Positions 61,675-64,000 of a stretch of DNA of 64,000 nucleotides are shown here, piece after piece. Made by a program: the position numbers and the translations under genes. Numbering within the stretch: position 1 is the stretch's first letter; the number at the start of each line of letters is the position of its first letter. A model generated the notes under the pieces. The model had not been told where the DNA came from and did no database searches. It was given only the letters and a program-made list of their open reading frames with translations. The DNA comes from an uncultured Lachnospiraceae bacterium (GTDB lineage Bacteria > Bacillota > Clostridia > Lachnospirales > Lachnospiraceae): positions 23,052-87,051 of the forward strand of contig CAMEOT010000009.1 in NCBI GenBank assembly GCA_945929965.1, read 5' to 3'.

Positions 61675-63768
61675 TTAATCTTCTGCGTTATTCTCCGCTA
61701 CTTTCGCTGCTCTGGCTGCTACTTCCTTCTCCTGTACATCGGAAGGTGTCTGCTCATAGCGGGCAAATTCATAGGAATAATCGCCTCTGCCTCCGGTCAT
61801 GGAACGCAGATCCGTACAATAACCGAATAATCCACTCATAGGAATATCCGCTTCGATGATCTGTCTGCCGCCGCTCATAGGTGTCATGCCCAGTACGCGG
61901 CCTCTTCTCTTGTTCAGATCACCCATGATGTCACCGGTGTAAGCATCGGGTACCGTAACTTTCAGGGACATGATAGGCTCTAACAGAACCGGACCCGCTT
62001 CCATGACGCCCTTCTTGAACGCCTGAATCGCTGCGGTCTTGAATGCCATCTCAGAGGAGTCTACCGGATGGTAGGAGCCATCGTACAGTACTGCCTTGAC
62101 ACCAACTACCGGATATGCCGCCAGCGGTCCTTTGCCTACAGATTCCTGAATACCTTTTTCCACCGCCGGGAAAAAGTTCTTCGGTACTGCTCCGCCTACG
62201 ACTTCTGTTGCAAACTCATAGGGCTTCGTCAGATCGCCGGAAGGTGAGAAACGCATTTTTACATGACCGTACTGACCGTGTCCACCGGACTGTTTCTTAT
62301 ACTTATATTCCACATCGGACTGCTTCTTGATAGTCTCTTTGTATGCGATCTTCGGCTTGGACAGCTCGATCTCTACTTTGTATTCGTTTAACAGACGGCT
62401 GACCACAATATCCAGGTGCTGATCACCCATGCCGTAAAGTAATGTCTGGCGGTTCTCCGCATCATTCACCACCCGGATAGTCAGATCTTCATGGGTCATC
62501 TTCTGCAATGCCTGGGATATCTTATCCACATCCGCCTTATTCTTCGGCTTATAGCGCATGTAGGTATAGGGAGTGGAAATATCGAACTTGCCGTATTTAA
62601 TAGTCGTCGCCTTGGTCGAAAGACTGTTGCCGGTTCTCGCTGCAGTCAGCTTCGCCAGTGCTCCGATGTCTCCGGCATGCAGTTCACTGACCTCGATAGG
62701 CTTATTGCCCTGCAATACATAGATTTTACCAATCTTCTCTTCAATATCACGATCCACGTTATACAACAGATCATCGGTTTTCAGTACACCGGAATTTACC
62801 TTGATCAGGGAGTATTTTCCAATGAAAGGATCCACGATGGTCTTCCAGATATAAGCAGATTTAGCCTTTGCGAAGTCATAATCCGCATGGTAGATCTCGT
62901 TGGTCTTCAGATTGATACCAGCTACTTCTCTGTTCTCAGGGCTGGGCATGTATTTGATAATATCATCTAACAGTGTGTACATACCCTGGCACAGAATGTT
63001 AGAACCCATGGTCATGGGAACGATGCTGCCGTCACAGACATTGGTACGGAGTGCTGCACGGATCTCTGCTTCAGAGAAGGTCTCTCCGCCAAAATACCGC
63101 TCCATGAATTCTTCACTGGTCTCGGCTACGGCTTCCAGTAAGGTATCACGGCAGATCTGCAAATTCGCCCGGCTGTAATCCGGTACGTCACAGGGAACAA
63201 CTTCCTTACCCTCCCAGCGGTTACCGCTCTCGGTAATAACATTGATGTATCCTACAAATCTCTCGTTTTCACGGATCGGCAGATGGAACGGTGCCATCTT
63301 CTTGCCGTACAGGTTGGTCATATCTTCCACTACCTGACGGAAGGAAGCGTTATCCACGTCCATGTTGGAGACATAGATGAAACGGGGCAGCTTGTATTTC
63401 TCGCAAAGTTCCCATGCCTTCTGGGTGCCGACTTCGATGCCGGACTTGCCGTTAACTACTATGATGGCTGCTCCTGCGGCACTGACTGCCTCTTCCACTT
63501 CTCCCACGAAATCAAAATAACCCGGTGTATCAATAATATTGATTTTGTATCCTTCCCACTCAATGGGAATCACGGAGGTACTGATAGAGAAATGACGTTT
63601 CTGTTCTTCTTTACTGTAATCGCTAAGGGTATTGCCGTCATCTACCTTGCCCATACGGGAGGTGATACCGGACAGATAAGCAAAGGCTTCTGCAAGACTG
63701 GTCTTGCCACTGCCGCCATGGCCCAGTAATACTACGTTACGGATCTTGTCTGTTGTGTAAATATTCAT
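61675..63768 (-). CDS. Elongation factor G-like GTPase (EF-G2 type)
   Basis: A 697-residue five-domain EF-G homologue. P-loop GHGGSGKT (16-23) replaces the canonical GHIDAGKT; DTPGYFDF (80-87) has Tyr84 where EF-G has the catalytic His; NMD replaces NKMD. Domain IV/V segments are intact: KQSGGHGQYGHVKMRF, GGAVPKNFFPAVEKGIQ, DLNKRRGRVLGM and LFGYCTDLRSMTGGRGDYSYEF. It is therefore a paralogue with altered GTPase chemistry, not the main fusA. Role unknown, perhaps translocation under stress or starvation. Confidence 0.85.
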   Translation of the reverse strand: MNIYTTDKIRNVVLLGHGGSGKTSLAEAFAYLSGITSRMGKVDDGNTLSDYSKEEQKRHFSISTSVIPIEWEGYKINIIDTPGYFDFVGEVEEAVSAAGAAIIVVNGKSGIEVGTQKAWELCEKYKLPRFIYVSNMDVDNASFRQVVEDMTNLYGKKMAPFHLPIRENERFVGYINVITESGNRWEGKEVVPCDVPDYSRANLQICRDTLLEAVAETSEEFMERYFGGETFSEAEIRAALRTNVCDGSIVPMTMGSNILCQGMYTLLDDIIKYMPSPENREVAGINLKTNEIYHADYDFAKAKSAYIWKTIVDPFIGKYSLIKVNSGVLKTDDLLYNVDRDIEEKIGKIYVLQGNKPIEVSELHAGDIGALAKLTAARTGNSLSTKATTIKYGKFDISTPYTYMRYKPKNKADVDKISQALQKMTHEDLTIRVVNDAENRQTLLYGMGDQHLDIVVSRLLNEYKVEIELSKPKIAYKETIKKQSDVEYKYKKQSGGHGQYGHVKMRFSPSGDLTKPYEFATEVVGGAVPKNFFPAVEKGIQESVGKGPLAAYPVVGVKAVLYDGSYHPVDSSEMAFKTAAIQAFKKGVMEAGPVLLEPIMSLKVTVPDAYTGDIMGDLNKRRGRVLGMTPMSGGRQIIEADIPMSGLFGYCTDLRSMTGGRGDYSYEFARYEQTPSDVQEKEVAARAAKVAENNAED

Positions 63769-63843
63769 ATCCCATCCTCCATTTATTCTGCATTTTGGGT
63801 ATTTTGTCCAGCCGTTGGATTGGATTTTTAACCCCTTATGTGT

Positions 63844-63872
63844 ATTTTACTAAATATATGTTGCTATTACAA
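63844..63872 (-). promoter_or_regulatory. SigmaA promoter of the EF-G-like gene
   Basis: Minus-strand -35 TTGTAA (63872-63867), 17 bases, -10 TAAAAT (63849-63844); about 75 bases before the ATG, which has AATGGAGGA upstream. Confidence 0.7.
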
Positions 63873-63945
63873 GTAAATATTGTTAATTATTTCATATTTT
63901 TCTGAGTTGTCAGAACTTTGCGACATGGACAGGTGCACAAGACAG

Positions 63946-63960
63946 GTAAATTGAGAGTTA
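63946..63960 (+). repeat. Third copy of the GTAAATTGAGAGTTA repeat end
   Basis: Identical over 15 bases to the left end of the element at 44926-45430. AATCCCGTAGC (63968-63978) follows; its complement (one base longer) lies just inside the right end of that element (45387-45398). A second copy probably starts here and continues past the window. Confidence 0.6.
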
Positions 63961-64000
63961 ATTAAATAATCCCGTAGCCCTTGGCAGGGTATAAGAAACG

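Noticed and set aside
1..64000. CRISPR array, tRNA, rRNA, prophage or insertion-sequence transposase
   Set aside because: No regularly spaced direct repeats, no tRNA-like T-loop with acceptor pairing, no rRNA stretches and no transposase, integrase or phage structural proteins were found on either strand.

Overview
The window reads as chromosomal core sequence of a spore-forming, strictly anaerobic Clostridia member, most likely family Lachnospiraceae (genus not resolved). Evidence: sporulation genes (yqfC, yqfD, a SpoVB-like flippase, a BofC-like protein), anaerobic redox and one-carbon genes (NfnAB-type transhydrogenase, formate-tetrahydrofolate ligase, Rex), a probable Re-citrate synthase, a GGGtGRT/NifU-like pair, BspA-type leucine-rich repeat surface proteins with a class B sortase, and good Gram-positive ribosome binding sites. 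No rRNA, tRNA, CRISPR array, phage or insertion-sequence transposase was seen. Nearly all genes are on the minus strand; plus-strand genes are a partial lipoprotein at the left edge, an ABC-F gene, and a three-gene Cys-rich unit.

Layout. 1-2.3 kb: lipoprotein end, then four small membrane proteins (DUF4870-like, DUF2752, DUF4190-like, zinc-ribbon/TM2). 2.3-4.3 kb: Y-family DNA polymerase plus YolD-like partner behind an SOS-box promoter. 4.4-6.1 kb: GGGtGRT protein and NifU-like scaffold. 6.3-13.6 kb: pyrophosphatase, proline genes proA/proB, folate repair, two FAD oxidoreductases, BofC-like protein. 13.6-19.5 kb: flippase, ybeY, a PgpH homologue that has lost its HD metal site, phoH, yqfD, yqfC. 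19.5-36 kb: long co-directional run of housekeeping genes (pdp, nth, rlmH, zinc-ribbon protein, Dabb, nfnB, nfnA, zinc-ribbon/TPR protein, folD, fhs, ftsK, tepA), then a GT-C/GT2 pair. 36-43 kb: yebC, CNNM-type protein, mazF without mazE, alr, nnr, coiled-coil protein, rex. 43-45 kb: plus-strand ABC-F gene divergent from rex, followed by a palindrome-rich 505-base repeat element. 45.4-48.9 kb: NADP isocitrate dehydrogenase, GntR regulator, Re-citrate synthase-like enzyme. 49-57.5 kb: subtilase, two LRR proteins, sortase B. 57.6-58.8 kb: Cys-rich chorion-like protein and two conserved unknowns. 59-63.8 kb: leuS and an EF-G-like GTPase.

How the parts may work together: Nfn, Rex, Nnr and NADP-Icd all deal with NAD(P)H; Fhs, FolD and 5-formyl-THF cyclo-ligase form the one-carbon branch; Re-citrate synthase, GntR and Icd look like a self-regulated glutamate-precursor module. 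The regulatory DNA is unusually readable: an SOS box inside the umuC promoter, a GntR-type palindrome over the -10 of the citrate operon, a Rex-like palindrome shared by two divergent promoters, and a sporulation-type promoter before the Cys-rich gene. Least explained items are the GGGtGRT pair, the HD-less PgpH, the Cys-rich trio, and the structured repeats at gene ends.
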